Shown here piece after piece: positions 46,273 through 57,899 of a DNA stretch of 64,000 nt (positions are counted from its first letter, which is position 1; each line of letters starts with the position of its first letter). The stretch lies in contig ML133379.1 in assembly GCA_003864495.1 (NCBI GenBank), positions 1,618,848 to 1,682,847 on the forward strand, written 5' to 3'. Source of the stretch: Nemopilema nomurai (lineage: Eukaryota; Cnidaria; Scyphozoa; Rhizostomeae; Rhizostomatidae). A program made the translations under genes and the position numbers. The notes beneath the pieces are model-generated. The model ran no database searches. It was given only the letters and a program-made list of their open reading frames with translations, and was not told the DNA's origin.

Positions 46273-46643
46273 GGGGTGTACCTAGCAGGGGTACAACCTC
46301 CCCCCTTCACTTTTGAAAAGTTGGTCGGCAAATTCTATGGATGATATTTAGACGTTGTAATTGAAAAATGAGTTACATATTGACTAGCAAGAGTTGAATT
46401 TTGGTCTGTACATTCACCCGTTTACACACATACACACATACAACATATGTAGTATGTATAATAACAAAACAAACCATTTTAATAAAGCCGATATAACATC
46501 ATGGTCTTCAGTATCATCAGTTCAATTCTTTGATTGATTTCAAACGAAATTTCCAGGGAGGGCTGAGCACCCCCCCCCCCCCCCCATAGCAATTCCCAGG
46601 GGGGCTCGAGCCCCCAAGCCCCCACGTAGTCGGCGCCTATGGT
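46273..46643. mobile_element. Small non-autonomous element with a GC-rich end
   Basis: Flanked by CAACCT on both sides (46267-46272 and 46644-46649). On the minus strand it begins ACCATAGGCGCCGACTACGT and continues into the 16-bp perfect palindrome GGGGGCTCGAGCCCCC. A run of about 17 C is at 46571-46587. It ends in GTACCCCTGCTAGGTACACC. Convincing inverted termini were not found, so the class is open. Confidence 0.4.
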
Positions 46644-46649
46644 CAACCT

Positions 46650-48307
46650 CGTGACTTCGTTAACTGCATTTAGCTTCTTCGATCTTTTTTTGTAAAAAAA
46701 CCACGCCTTGGAGAACTCTGATAGTGCTGGCTAAAACTTGTACCATCTTCAGCTATGCCACTGGTTAAAACCCAGCCGCACTAACACTAAAATAAGCGCC
46801 TAGCTCTTGTTCATTCACTCATCTATTTATTCATTCAACTTACCATCATTTATATGTGTGGCTGAATAATCCAGCAATATCGACCACATTGGTTCTTTGC
46901 CAATTTATCTCGTACTAATTTTACCACAGGCGCTGGCGGGAACGTCCTACAGGCAAACCTGGCTTTTCGTGACTATTGAATCATTTCTGTGGATGCACAT
47001 GCATCGAACTATGTTTTCTGAAAAGAAGTCATTGTGATCGATCGCCTGACAGGATTATCACTAGCCAATCAAAATCGTGTAAAATCGCGCCGAGCGAATA
47101 CAATCAATATGACGTCGCAAATTACAATGGCGCAATTCTTCTTGCAGCCTGTCCTGCTGGTTTTTATGCACCAAATATTGCGAATCAAGCTTTATTCACA
47201 TAAAAATATCGATATCAACCATTTTATTACTTTTCGGCAGTCTAAATTCACTAAAATAGCTAATAGAATGAGTTAAGATGCTATACTGAAAGGTTTTTAG
47301 TTAACACAAATCACTTTAAAAGAATTCTATTACACAATAAATTAAGTTGTTTTTCCCTTGAATCTCTTTCTGTGTTTTTATTTGTGTAGTTTTAATTTTG
47401 TGTAAATTTATATTGGAACTTATTTTGCCGGGTTAGAGCTGACTTTGGGATAGCGCCTGTTTTTTTCCTCTGAATTCAGCACACTTATATTTATTTTATA
47501 ATAATTTGAATATCACAAGGCTGTTTTGGGCAATAATGAACCAAGACAGCAACATTTCAAATGTCCTTGGACCCGTACGAGAAAGTGTAAAAAAGTGCTC
47601 ATTATAAACAAGCCAAACTCGTTTTTTACTTCACCTTCATTTAATATTACTTTGACCAGAAATACTTTTCTACATCTCGTTACGGAAACAAGAGCTTGAG
47701 ACTCTGTGAAATCACAAGCCTGTTCTTGATTGCCGCCATCTTGGATTGGAGCTACGAATTTAGAATTGGCATCAGCATGCAATCGTAGCAAGTCGATTGC
47801 AAACTATTGCGCGCGCGACGAAGCACTGAGCGAAAATCAGCCCTTAGATAGATGGCTAAAATCACTAATTAAGATTGTTTGTCTCATGTTTGCAAATTAA
47901 CTTCTTTTATCTATTAACTTATTCATTCAAAAATGGCCGGTGATGAAGGGTGCAAAAATAAAGTCGTGTCCGCATGAACTCTCTCCCTAGCCTTGGGGAA
48001 GAAAACATGGACCTCTAAAATGATTACGTGAAAGCTTTTGATGAGAACCCATTCTATCATGACCTTCAGTTATGTCAGAATACAGCTTCGACGGAATTCG
48101 TGTTTAGTCCCAATCAAATCTTGATTTCTTGGAAGAAAGTGGGGCCTTCTTCTTATATTCAGTGTACACATTTTAGGTTAATTAGTAAGCGTATCCTGGA
48201 CCCATTCCTTGTAGTATCGTTGTATACATTCCCACAACGCTGATTTAAGTTTCATTTCATTGAGCTTGTTTAGTTTGTAACATGGCTGCTTCGCTGTAGA
48301 GATGAAT
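46650..48307. other. Non-coding stretch, nothing recognised
   Basis: Short ORFs only; no domain seen. Confidence 0.45.
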
Positions 48308-48315
48308 ACAGAGGT

Positions 48316-48559
48316 CAGGGGTGTGCCGAAGAAGGGGGTGTGGGGGGGGGGGTAACGACCATAACAACGTGTCGGTATTTCATGGAAGAATTAGTTTTGT
48401 ACTCTTGTTATATCCAGCTTAGACACAAAGGAACCACTACGGTACTAGAGTGTAAAACCTGTGAGCTATGATTAACTATCTTTAATCAACCCTGGCGGTA
48501 AATTTCTCATGTTATACATCCCTGCCCCCCCTACTCAAAAGTCCTTCGGCACGCCAGTG
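48316..48559. mobile_element. hAT-type MITE, 244 bp
   Basis: Termini CAGGGGTGTGCCGAAG and, reverse complemented from the right, CACTGGCGTGCCGAAG: 16-bp inverted repeats with three mismatches. Flanks ACAGAGGT (48308-48315) and ACAGAGTT (48560-48567) are an 8-bp target duplication with one mismatch. A G-run follows the left end and a C-run precedes the right end, so these can also pair. No coding capacity. Confidence 0.7.
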
Positions 48560-48567
48560 ACAGAGTT

Positions 48568-49254
48568 TTATACTATGACTATGCTATATTTTTGTAACTC
48601 TCATTTTATGCATCAAAAAGCACATCGAAAATAGAAGCACCTGTCCTGACACCTGCTACACTCACTGGTGGCTTGGTATTCATAAAAGTAAAAAGGCTTA
48701 TATTGTGAGGAAACCGTTCGGTAAATTATTTGAAAAAAACCAAACAGTTCTTTCATACATATCCAAACAATGCATCTGCAAGAGAATTTGTTTACCCTGT
48801 TGCGTCTTCAATGAAATTCGCTATTGGCAGCAAAACTTAAACATTTCAAATTGATGGATGCATTCAATTGAATTTATTAGAAAGTCCAAAAGCGATAAGG
48901 TTTAAGCCTGATATATTTCATATAATAATATAATAATATATGATATAAAAACATAGCCGCTACGCAATACCGATTGGATAAACAGTGATTTGAATCAGAA
49001 CATTACTATGAGACGGACATCTGAAAGAGAAGGACATTACCAAGAGAAGGACATGTTAATGAGAGATGAGAGAAGAAGATGAGAGATGAGAGAAGGACAT
49101 GTTAATGAGAGAAAGGACATTATCACAAGAAGAACATTTCCACTAGAAGGACATGATAATGTAAGAGACACTTTCATAAGAAGGACATTGTCATAAGAAG
49201 GACATTACAAGAGAAGGACATTCTAATCAGAAAATACATTACCATTACCGCAGA
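48568..49254. repeat. Spacer with an AGAAGGACATT minisatellite
   Basis: At about 49010-49235 a short motif (AGAAGGACATTA and relatives) recurs irregularly about 11 times. An AT-rich (ATAATAT)n patch lies near 48920. Otherwise empty. Confidence 0.7.
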
Positions 49255-49720
49255 TAAATTCTGGGTTTGACATCAATAAGGATTTGTGAATCCAACAGCG
49301 AAGACTTGGAGTTTTAACTTTTCCAATGATTTCTAAATACATTTAGAACACTCAAAATCAGCTGGAATAAAAAATTCTTCATTTAAGGGATTCACCCTTG
49401 ATCTCGTTATCTTGGAATGATTTCTATGAGCTTATTTGTCTTCCATGAGGTGCGAGGATGGCTCAGTGGTTAGGGGCTCGTGGTCCGTGGCTCGAATCCT
49501 TGGCATGACCAAATTTCCACACAGAATGGGGAGAGTCGAATCGGGAGACTTCTGTAATTTCAGGCACAAGGAGCCACCAGGTTTGGTCAAATCGAGAGGA
49601 AGGACCAGCGTAAGACACTGCTCGATAAGCGTAAAGTTTCTCAGTGTCCTTAAATCTACCTTCGGTGCTAGAAGAATATGAAATACTTTGCCGTCTTTTT
49701 AAACATTTTCCAATTTTAAA
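49255..49720 (+). repeat. SINE-like repeat, copy 1
   Basis: Nearly collinear with 56325-56765. Inside, TGGCTCAGTGG (49459-49469) and GGCTCGAATCC (49489-49499) match tRNA A-box and B-box consensus at about the spacing of an internal Pol III promoter. This suggests a tRNA-derived SINE, although the tRNA-like part is shortened. Alternatively both copies belong to a larger segmental duplication. The ends are not sharply defined. Confidence 0.45.
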
Positions 49721-49721
49721 A

Positions 49722-49905
49722 ACGGGAAACAGTGAACTAGAAATCCGTTGATTACATTTGCAAGCGTAGAACTTGTAGGACATAAATTTGTGTGTGAAAA
49801 AGGCCCAGACAGATATCAGGATCAACAAATCCATGTGCACCGGAGCCGCAGGGGCAGTGAAAACGTAGGCAACTGCCCTTTCTGAAGAATTGATTTGGGA
49901 GACGT
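49722..49905. repeat. Repeat shared with 58322-58490
   Basis: Starts ACGGGAAACAGTGAACTAG and includes TCCATGTGCACCGGAGCCGC. In the other copy this block is separated from the SINE-like repeat by about 1.55 kb holding a GPCR pseudogene; here the two are directly joined. Confidence 0.65.
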
Positions 49906-50600
49906 TTAAATGCCGTATAATAACATTCATATCTTTATCAACTGAAAAAATGAAAGATCATTATTCAAGTCACTTCTACAAATATCACATAATTTGATTT
50001 GTTTTTACAAATTTTACTATTTATGCTCTACAACTCAAATGCTCTGCTTGCAACATAAAGCAAAGAATGTTTTTCTGCAAAGAATTGACCCCTTTATGAC
50101 TATTTTCCCCCGGCCTTCCTTTAGGAGACCCAACGCCCCAGTTCTATACTGTTTGGTAAAACTATGAGCCTGAAATCGAAGTGCTTTGCATCTATTAGAC
50201 ATTGAAAGCAAGTTGTTTCCCATCCGCAATCACACTGATAAGGGATTCCTTTGACTCTCATAATCACAATCATAATACGTACAGTGAAGATGCAAAATCG
50301 GCGGCGTATGCTAAACACTCATTCCTCGTTTGTTAATGCAGCTGATTATGATACCATTTTGTGACATTATAACTGGTATTGGATGGAATTCGTTTAAACA
50401 CAGGCCAGGCGCAACATGAAACAGACTATCCGTTTAAGTGAACTACATTGAGAACTATAATTATAATAATGGAAACTTTTCAATTCAATTAAAACTACAA
50501 TTACAAATTTCACTATTACAAAGGTAATTTGCAATTGGCTAGCTTGGTTTTACAAGAAGAAAACTATAACAATCGTAAGATAAAAGGAAAAACTGAAAAG
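49906..50600. other. Non-coding stretch, possible LINE 3' UTR
   Basis: Nothing recognised. It may include the 3' UTR of the minus-strand LINE relic that follows. Confidence 0.35.
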
Positions 50601-50618
50601 AAAATAAAACAACCAAAG

Positions 50619-51212
50619 TTAGAAAGGATGTAATTCCGTATTTGTCCATGGCTTATTTTTGCAACAAAATATGTAGTACGTAATACGGATGGCAATGTTG
50701 GAAAGTTTAGAAATGAGACACCGTTTTTGTTGCAGATCGATGGAAAGAGATTCACACATTTCGAAGAATGAATTGCAGGAATTGCTGAAGATGCCAAGAG
50801 AGCTTATAGAAAGATTCACAAAAGAGACACATTTGAACTTCTGCTGTAAAACAGATAGGAGAGAAGCATACTTGCTGTGTTTTCTTGTTGCATTTGAGTC
50901 AAGATTTGATTCAAAACCAACAGTAAGCTCTAAGATGTATAAGCAATTGTTGTTAGTCTTCAAGAGAAGATCTGGGCGAAGGTTTTCTCCAGTTATTATT
51001 GATGGTGAAAGATAGCCAGGTATATCAGCGTAGATAGTAGTTTCATTAACAGCTTTAAGAGACGCAGCTAGAAAGTTTATGATAGAGTTATGACGCCAGG
51101 TGTATCGGACTTGTTCCAGGTATGTTTTGCAGCCAGCATCAACGCGAAGGAGGGATTCTGGCAGAAAACAGAAAGAGCAGTCAGAAGTCTGGTGCAAGTT
51201 CCACTTTTTCAA
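50619..51212 (-). pseudogene. 3' end of an R2/NeSL-type LINE (RLE endonuclease)
   Basis: 197-codon open stretch, the C-terminal part of a LINE with a restriction-enzyme-like endonuclease. The zinc knuckle region reads CSFCFLPESLLRVDAGC, with arginine where the third ligand histidine should be. RPD (residues about 80-82) and the downstream E of LYILELTVG form the PD-(D/E)xK-type site. FVNLSISSLGIFSNS and AIRITYYIFC are family blocks. The reverse transcriptase is missing, the usual outcome of 5' truncation. It has no ATG at the start. Dead, but only lightly decayed. Confidence 0.75.
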
Positions 51213-53434
51213 GTTTTTCTGTGTAGCAAAATAATTATACTAATATTATTATTACTTAATTATACTAATAAAACTAACACATGTCCTAGTTCCCTTTTGG
51301 CTCCAACACTCGGATGTTACTCGCCACTAGACACGTAAGTAAACAATGTAACCTCGTTTGTATATTTGATTGTGTGTTTGTAATTGGCGGGAAGTACTAT
51401 GTGTAGTTAAATCCAGAGTTTTTAGTTGTTACCAAACATTACCGAGATCGATTGAATACTTCCAGGCCACAAACTTCTAAATCAGGTGACGTAAATTTAG
51501 CAATCAATTATGCATTACATTATTATATTTACTGCGCTTTCCTAATTTTATCGAATCCCTGAGACTGAAATTTCCATTTCCAACTCCATACTTTAGGCCT
51601 TGTGCAGTGTGTAGTCATTTTTACTCTTGCGTACCGTTCCGTGCGGGGGATTTTTGACAGTGCTGTGAAAATTGCCACTGTTACATTTTCGTGGTACAAC
51701 CCAGGCACATTCCTTCTAGGAAAAAAATTTAAGAAGAACCAAATTATTTTCTTTTAAAGAAATTTATGTAAACTCATTGATAAAGCCGCTTACTTTGATT
51801 TTAGACAAAACATATTTGTTTTTGCGTGGATGTAAAAAAACAAATTTCTCTGGTTGATTTTATATCTTAAAACAGTAGATGAAACATATTTTGTAACTAA
51901 TTAAGAGATGGGATGTAATCGGGAAGTAAAGGAATGCAAAAGCAAAGATGTCTAATGTCGGACATGTTGAAATTTCGAGTAGTAAATTGTATAAAATGGC
52001 CGGTATGCTACCCACTGGCTACTGTTAACAAGACTGAATTTTTTGGAATAAACATTATCAATTTTTTAAGAATAAATATTGGCATATAGTGTCAGGTAGA
52101 GATGTCCTGTCAGTTAATTTCTGTGGCAAAACTTCCCTCAAGTTCAGTGAATAGTTTACTGCTAAAGTAAAGCTTCAACTTCTATAAAAGATGGGAAATT
52201 TCCATAATGGTAGAATAAACTGTTTTATTTTCAAGGATGGTGAAAGCTTTGAAATTCAAGAGCAACAAAATACAATCTGCTCTAATTATTGAACATTGAT
52301 GGGAAATTGGGGAAGATGTTAAAAGAGGAATATAGCAAATGCTTCCCCATCAAATTGCTCTTTATTTTGTGCAATACTTAAAGTGATTAAATTTTTTGTT
52401 AAGCGTAATAGAAAATAAACCATCAAATGGTGTATATATGTATTGTAATAACAATTAACTGATCATAATGATGATGATAATAACCAATTATGATGACAAT
52501 CACCAACTGCTTTATCTCTTCTGCTGCTTATTCCATAAGATTCCCTGCCTAAATATACTTTAACTTGGTTAACTGAGTGCAAATGTTTTCTGATATTAAG
52601 GGATTTAATGGCTTGGAGTTAAAAAGGACAGTGACCACTTTCCACTATTGCTGTCATGTTTATTTCCTGTTTGACACATGCAGTTTTTGCACAAGTAAGA
52701 TCATGCATATGACATTAGCACATCATGAAATCTCCACAATACAATAAAAACTTCTCCTTTTGATATACTATCTAAGTTATGCTTTAACTTAATATAATCA
52801 GCAGAAGATTTTCAGCATTTTTTCTATCTTCAGGAATAGCTGGACAGGAGGGATGCTTCAATGGCACTCCTCCTTTTACTTTACCAGTTGGAATGAAAGA
52901 ACAAATTATGCTGAAAAATCTAATGATCAATGAAACTCTTGCTACTTAACAAGAACTTTTGATAACTATTCAAATTGAAACATATATTTTCATCAACAAT
53001 TATGAGTTTCAACGGATACATATTTTATTGATTAGAGCAAGTCTTCTGGTTTGTTTGCATTCCTTGTGATGTGTTTCTAGCACAGTGCTAGACTTCTATC
53101 CTTGTTCCTCTGATTATTATTGACATTTTCTCTTCATTTTGCTGAAGTGCATTTCTCTAACATCGTTGGTAAATCTTGAGAATGGCTAGAATGAATCTGA
53201 GTCTCATTCCAAAAGGAAGCCCAGCATTCGGTAAATACAAACCATCCTGTTTATGTATGCCTTCACAAGAAGGACATCCCCTAGATAGTCCCTTATTACT
53301 AAGTGGCGTTGCAATCCCCATTGTCAAGCATTTGGTGTTGAGCGAGGAGTTGAAAGACTTATTCAGTAAACCTACTTGGACTATAGCTCGACTTTGACTG
53401 GGTATGACCCTCCTTTCCAATACACTGATTTGCT

Positions 53435-54486
53435 CTAATAAACATCGGTAGCTTTTTCCCGTTTCAGCCATTTGCAACTGCTGTTTTCCGAAAGAAATGA
53501 AACAGCTCTCCGGCATCTCGCGTTGCCGTAGATTATAATAATAGAATCGATGACCGTTGAGCAAATACCAAGAAGGCGCTCAGTGTTGCCAGCAGATTTA
53601 GCATCTCGCTTGGCTGACGATTGAGTTGCAACACGTAGAATTTTCGAACAGTGTAAATGACATTGTAAGGGATGTAGCAGATGAACATAGATGCTAGCAC
53701 CAAGCGGATGGTTTTGAAAGCAGAATGTTTCCCTCTGAATGCATTAACGTCACGCAATCTCTTGCACTTGCGCTCCGGGTCGCTTTTCTCGCTGTTGTCC
53801 TCCGGGTTAGTTTTATGGCTGTTGTCCTCCGGATTGTTCTTATTGCAGTTGTTCTCCGGATCGTTTTTTTGCTGTTGCTATCCGGATCGTTTTTATTGCT
53901 GTTCCGCTCCGAGCCATTTGTCTTGCTGTTGTTGGGTAGCATTTGGTTGCCAGTCTGGTGCTGTTTAAGTCGTCTATACATAACAACATATAAAATAGAC
54001 AAGACAGAAAAAACCAGGGAATTACAAACAGAAATAGCCAGGAACAGCCAAAATATGGGAATCATGTATAGTACTGCTATTCCAGATGCATTTACAAGGC
54101 AGAACACAACAAGGATTGCCAGACGATGATTTTTTGTCCCATTGGAACAGATTCGACCTGGTAACGTGAATATAACGATCTACTGCTATACAAATTAGGA
54201 TTTGGATCGAAGTGTAGATGAAAATGTAGCTCAATAAGGTGAATGCATTTATCACATGTTGGTCCACTGATGCTCCTGGTACACGACTTAGGGCCAATGC
54301 TGGTAACACGAACATGCCCTGGCACAAGTCGGATATGCACATTAGTACTATCAGCTTGTTAGAGGCGTTTTGGAGCTGCCTTGATTTGCATAAACCATAG
54401 ATCAGCAATGAGTTTGCTGCTACGCTCAGAGGTGAAAGCAGCAAAATGCTGGTACAGAAAAATATACCGCCGTATGATCTCTGCAT
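53435..54486 (-). pseudogene. GPCR pseudogene, copy A
   Basis: From an ATG at 54486: TM1 (FFCTSILLLSPLSVAANSLL), TM2 (CISDLCQGMFVLP), TM3 with VDRYIHVTRS. The frame breaks at an A6 run near 54133 (plus-strand T6). The other frame gives TM4 and TM5 (FCLVNASGIAVLYMIPIFWL; NSLVFSVLSILYVVMYRR). The third loop is a 24-bp coding repeat with units like NSNKNDPD and NSEKSDPE, and it breaks at an A7 run near 53870. TM6 follows (FKTIRLVLASMFICYIPYNV). TM7 is in yet another frame (SIIIIIYGNARCRRAV) and stops at 53435. Three breaks, two of them at homopolymers. The tail break is shared with copy B and therefore predates the duplication. Confidence 0.85.
53755..53930 (-). repeat. Coding minisatellite in the GPCR third loop
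   Basis: About seven ~24-bp units, minus strand (CCGGAGGACAACAGC and relatives), encoding Asn/Lys/Asp/Pro/Glu octapeptides. Unit number and lengths differ from the copy at 62545-62750. Confidence 0.8.
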
Positions 54487-54936
54487 TCTGTTGCAAATCA
54501 CACAAACTTGTCTGCACTGCTGCGTCTCAAGGTTTTTAACTCAGTCTTCGAGTCGATGTTTTTTTGCCACTTAATTGGGATAAAGCACGTCTTTGAGATG
54601 CGTTTGCGAGATCCAGATCGCTTTTAACCTGCATTAGTCGCGTTGTTTTTAATCTCGAGTGTTTGGTTTGGTGTATACCTTTTCTTCAAATGATGCGATT
54701 TATCATCTAATAAATCAATTGATGACTCGGGTCGATTTCCTGTTTAGTTTGCCAAATTTATTAGATGCAATGCCGCTTTACACCTGTCATCAGATTTTGT
54801 TCCGCTTTTTAAACCTTTATAAAGCACAGAGCAATCACTGGCACATTTCTATTGAATCGAATATTCAAATATTTTTTCTTTTCAGTGATTTCAGGGTCTT
54901 TGCTCCAATAGCGTGAGCAGAAGTTCCTTGTTGGAA

Positions 54937-56320
54937 CCGTAGGTCGATGATAAAAAGTAAAGTAAATCTTTCGGTAGGTTAGAACTACCAACACAGGCCG
55001 TTATGTGTTTAGGGGTATTGATTGATGGTAAATGAAGAGCGTATACCCAAATTGTAAAATCGCCGAGTTATTTTGATAGCTTTGACAACCTGATTGGCTG
55101 TCAAGCAAACTGCAAACTTGATGTTATAGTCTCGCTCGCGGGATGGCTGATCACATGAAAGGCGAACTTATCACATGGAAAGGGTAAATACGAAATCCCA
55201 CCTAGTCCAACCAGGTCACTTGAGCAAGTATTCCCGCTCATTGCCGCGCAATTATCATTTCGCGAAAGGATGCGTTACAGCTGGAACGTATGCGGTTAGG
55301 CGACAACCGCCAAATTCAGAGAGCACTTTTCATGAGTATAGAGCAAAACCGTGAGCCCGATTTTGCACAAAAGAACCAAGGCATTAAACTTACAAAGATG
55401 GTAAATCTTGATAAATTGTTTAATTAGTTTTCAGATAAAATGGGTCATCAGCGAAAATTTATTGTTGAAAATTATAGAGTTATAGTTATAGCCTTGGTTT
55501 CTTTGAGAGAGTTTTCACAGCCACCTTTTTGCTACAAGCTCATAGAAATGATCTCTACGTTAGCACTTGTTAGTTTACGACCAACTTTGTCACATTTTTC
55601 ACTTGTAAAAAGGCACTGACGAGCCTTTACAATGATTCACTTGAAAGCGAATAATTTACATTCATTGACTATCAATTACTACAATCACAATACTGAACAT
55701 GTATGCTACCGATTGAATATACATTGGTTTTTAACATCTAGTTAACTTGTACCCATTTCATCAGAAAAGAGACGAAAAACTTTTGTAAAAAATTGCCGTT
55801 TTCGTCGAATATTTTGTCAAAAAATGCTGTTTTCGTAGGTTATAGCCTTTGTCTTTTTTGCGAAAATTGACTGACACGTTCTTGCTCTAAAGACGTGCAA
55901 AATGATCTCTACAGTAACATTGATTTGTGTATGCTTTAAATATGACAGAATTTCATCTAAAAACAGACGAAATAACGTATTCAAATATTTCAATTTTCAC
56001 AAAGTTATTTCATAAGGTTAAGATTTAGGTTATAAACTCCTCAATTTAGGTACCTCGATGTTTAGAGATAGAGTTCCAACATGGCACCCCGGTAATGGTT
56101 GCTGACAAACACTTGCTGTGCTGTGCAAGGGACTTGTGACCTGTAAACAATGCCAAGCAAAGAAAATCCCCAATGTTTGTTGCTTTTTTGAACTCATTAC
56201 ATTATAATGTCTTTCTTCGATACGGTCGAAATGCTTCCTAAGATGTTCAAAATATTTTCAACGACTTTTTTTTTCTCTGTTGCATTATGAGAAGGGGGGA
56301 ATTATGTCTCGTACATAAAG
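54937..56320. other. Non-coding stretch with a diverged repeat pair
   Basis: Two related segments (around 55490-55640 and 55850-55990) share ATGATCTCTACgTTAGCA-type sequence. A third, weaker relative is at 63840-63960, so the duplication may once have extended here. No gene. Confidence 0.4.
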
Positions 56321-56324
56321 ATAT

Positions 56325-56765
56325 TCTGCGTTTGACATCAACAAAAATTTGTGAATTTAACAGCAAAGACTTGGAGTTTCAATTTTTCCGATGCTTTCTA
56401 AATACATTTAGAACACTCAAAATTAGCTGGAATAAAAAATTCTTCATTAAAAGGTTTCAGCCTTGATCTCGTTATCTTGGGATTATTTCCATGAGCTTCT
56501 TTGTCTTCCATGAGATGCGAGGATGGCTCAGTGGTTAGGGGCTCGTGGTCCGTGACTCGAATCATTGGCTTGACCAAACTTGCACATAGAATGGGTAGAG
56601 TCGAAAGCTCTCTGTAATTCCAGGCACAAGGAATCACGAGATGTCATCACATAAGAGGAAGGACCAGGCCACTGCACAATATGCATAAAGTTTCTCAGTG
56701 TCCTTAAACCTACATTCGGGTGCTAGAAGGATATTATATACTTTGCCGTCTTGTTAAACATTTTC
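56325..56765 (+). repeat. SINE-like repeat, copy 2
   Basis: Partner of 49255-49720. The A-box-like TGGCTCAGTGG is at 56524-56534. The B-box-like GACTCGAATCA (56554-56564) is further from consensus than in copy 1. Confidence 0.45.
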
Positions 56766-56789
56766 TAGATTTTAAAATTTAGCAGTCGT

Positions 56790-57812
56790 TTACTCTGCTA
56801 TTTCGGAAAAGTGCCAAGTTTTCTTTTTACACCTTGAGTTGCCATTTATTATTATTAAAGAGCTAATGAAGCTGGCACTAAACATTGATAAAATGGCCCA
56901 GTGATACACGGCGCTAACAAGTTGTCCTGGATTCGTTTTGAGATGAAATGTGTAATTAGTCCACAAGATAGACTAAGAGTTGTATGGAAAGTAGCAATTA
57001 AAGTAACCCACAATGACAATCCAAATTGTTTTGACAGCAGAAAGAGTCGTACTTTGATCACGGTCGGAAACAGCCTTGGCACGATTGCTTTGGTTAAGCT
57101 GTAAGACAACGGTTGTCTGGTGCCTCCTAATAGCACTCTTTCGATTGATCAAGCAGCAAGGAGCATTCTTGAAATGTTGACCACGATAAATGCCACGTGT
57201 AGATAGAATGAAGAAAATGTGACAAGCTACATACCAAGGCAAATAGCAAGCACGCCAGGTGTGATGACCAATGCCATCATAAGGCGAGTGTTCATCAATG
57301 CATTGTAACGAATTTGCCTTGTAGTGTGAAGATACCGATCAATTGATACGCAAATGAACATCGCAAAGGAATCATACTCTAAACAGAAAGTGATGAGTAC
57401 TTGTATTTTGCCCGCAACGCATTCCCTTTGCTTTCCAGTGATCCAAAAGATGCCGAAGATCGGAGGTATAAAAATGCCCAAGCACAAATCTGTGATCGCC
57501 ATAATGAGAATCAGCTTGATCGAAAATATCCGTTGCTGTCTTGATCGGGAAGGTCCAAAAAACAGGTATTTGAGTATTTGAAATGATATTGAGAACGACA
57601 AATAGAAAGGACAAGCATCCGCAGATAGTTGTGGCCACATTGCGGTCGCTGCTTGGAACCAGTGATAGGCAGTGAGGCAAAGTGCCGTTGATTTTGACTG
57701 AATGGCCTCCCTCCCAATTCTTCCAGTTGACCATATTGCAGATGCCTTCCTGGGACTCGAACAGCCAGCATGTTTCAGTTTGCTTGAGTGAGTCAGGGTC
57801 ACCTGCCTGCAT
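56790..57812 (-). pseudogene. GPCR pseudogene, third subtype
   Basis: A possible extracellular start holds a Cys-rich, N-glycosylatable segment (ETCWLFESQEGIC; INGTLPHC). TM1 follows (VATTICGCLSFLFVVLNIIS), then a frame break. The next frame gives TM2 (IMAITDLCLGIFIPP), TM3 with SIDRYLHTTRQ, and TM4 (MMALVITPGVLAICLG). TM5 is shattered. TM6 (TLSAVKTIWIVIVGYFNCYF) and TM7 (SFISSLIIINGNSRCKKK) can still be read before a stop at 56790. More decayed than the pair at 53 and 62 kb and clearly a different subtype. No ligand can be inferred. Confidence 0.75.
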
Positions 57813-57899
57813 TCAATTATTACTAGATTTATCAAATCTGGCAAACAGAAAAGTTCTGTTTCCAATAAACGAAAGCATCTGTTGTTCTCTGCGTTGAAA

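Larger units (their letters stand above)
51318..54936. repeat. Segmental duplication, copy A
   Basis: Collinear direct repeat of 60270-63752, offset by about 8.95 kb, from TACTCGCCAC to TTCCTTGTTGGAA. Identity looks high (near 90% by eye). About 150 bp at roughly 51945-52095 is present only here. It includes a GPCR pseudogene and 2 kb of its downstream flank. Confidence 0.93.

Noticed and set aside
49451..49510. Functional tRNA gene
   Set aside because: A- and B-box-like motifs are present, but the sequence is too short for a cloverleaf and lacks a proper anticodon arm and acceptor pairing.
49463..49930. 155-codon minus-strand ORF
   Set aside because: Spans the junction of two repeat blocks; the duplicate at 56-58 kb does not keep the frame.
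53157..53564. 135-codon minus-strand ORF as a separate gene
   Set aside because: Its start is the receptor TM7/tail region in another frame and the rest is conserved flank of the segmental duplication.
53725..54129. Leu/Val-rich plus-strand ORF that looks transmembrane
   Set aside because: Antisense of the GPCR third-loop repeat.
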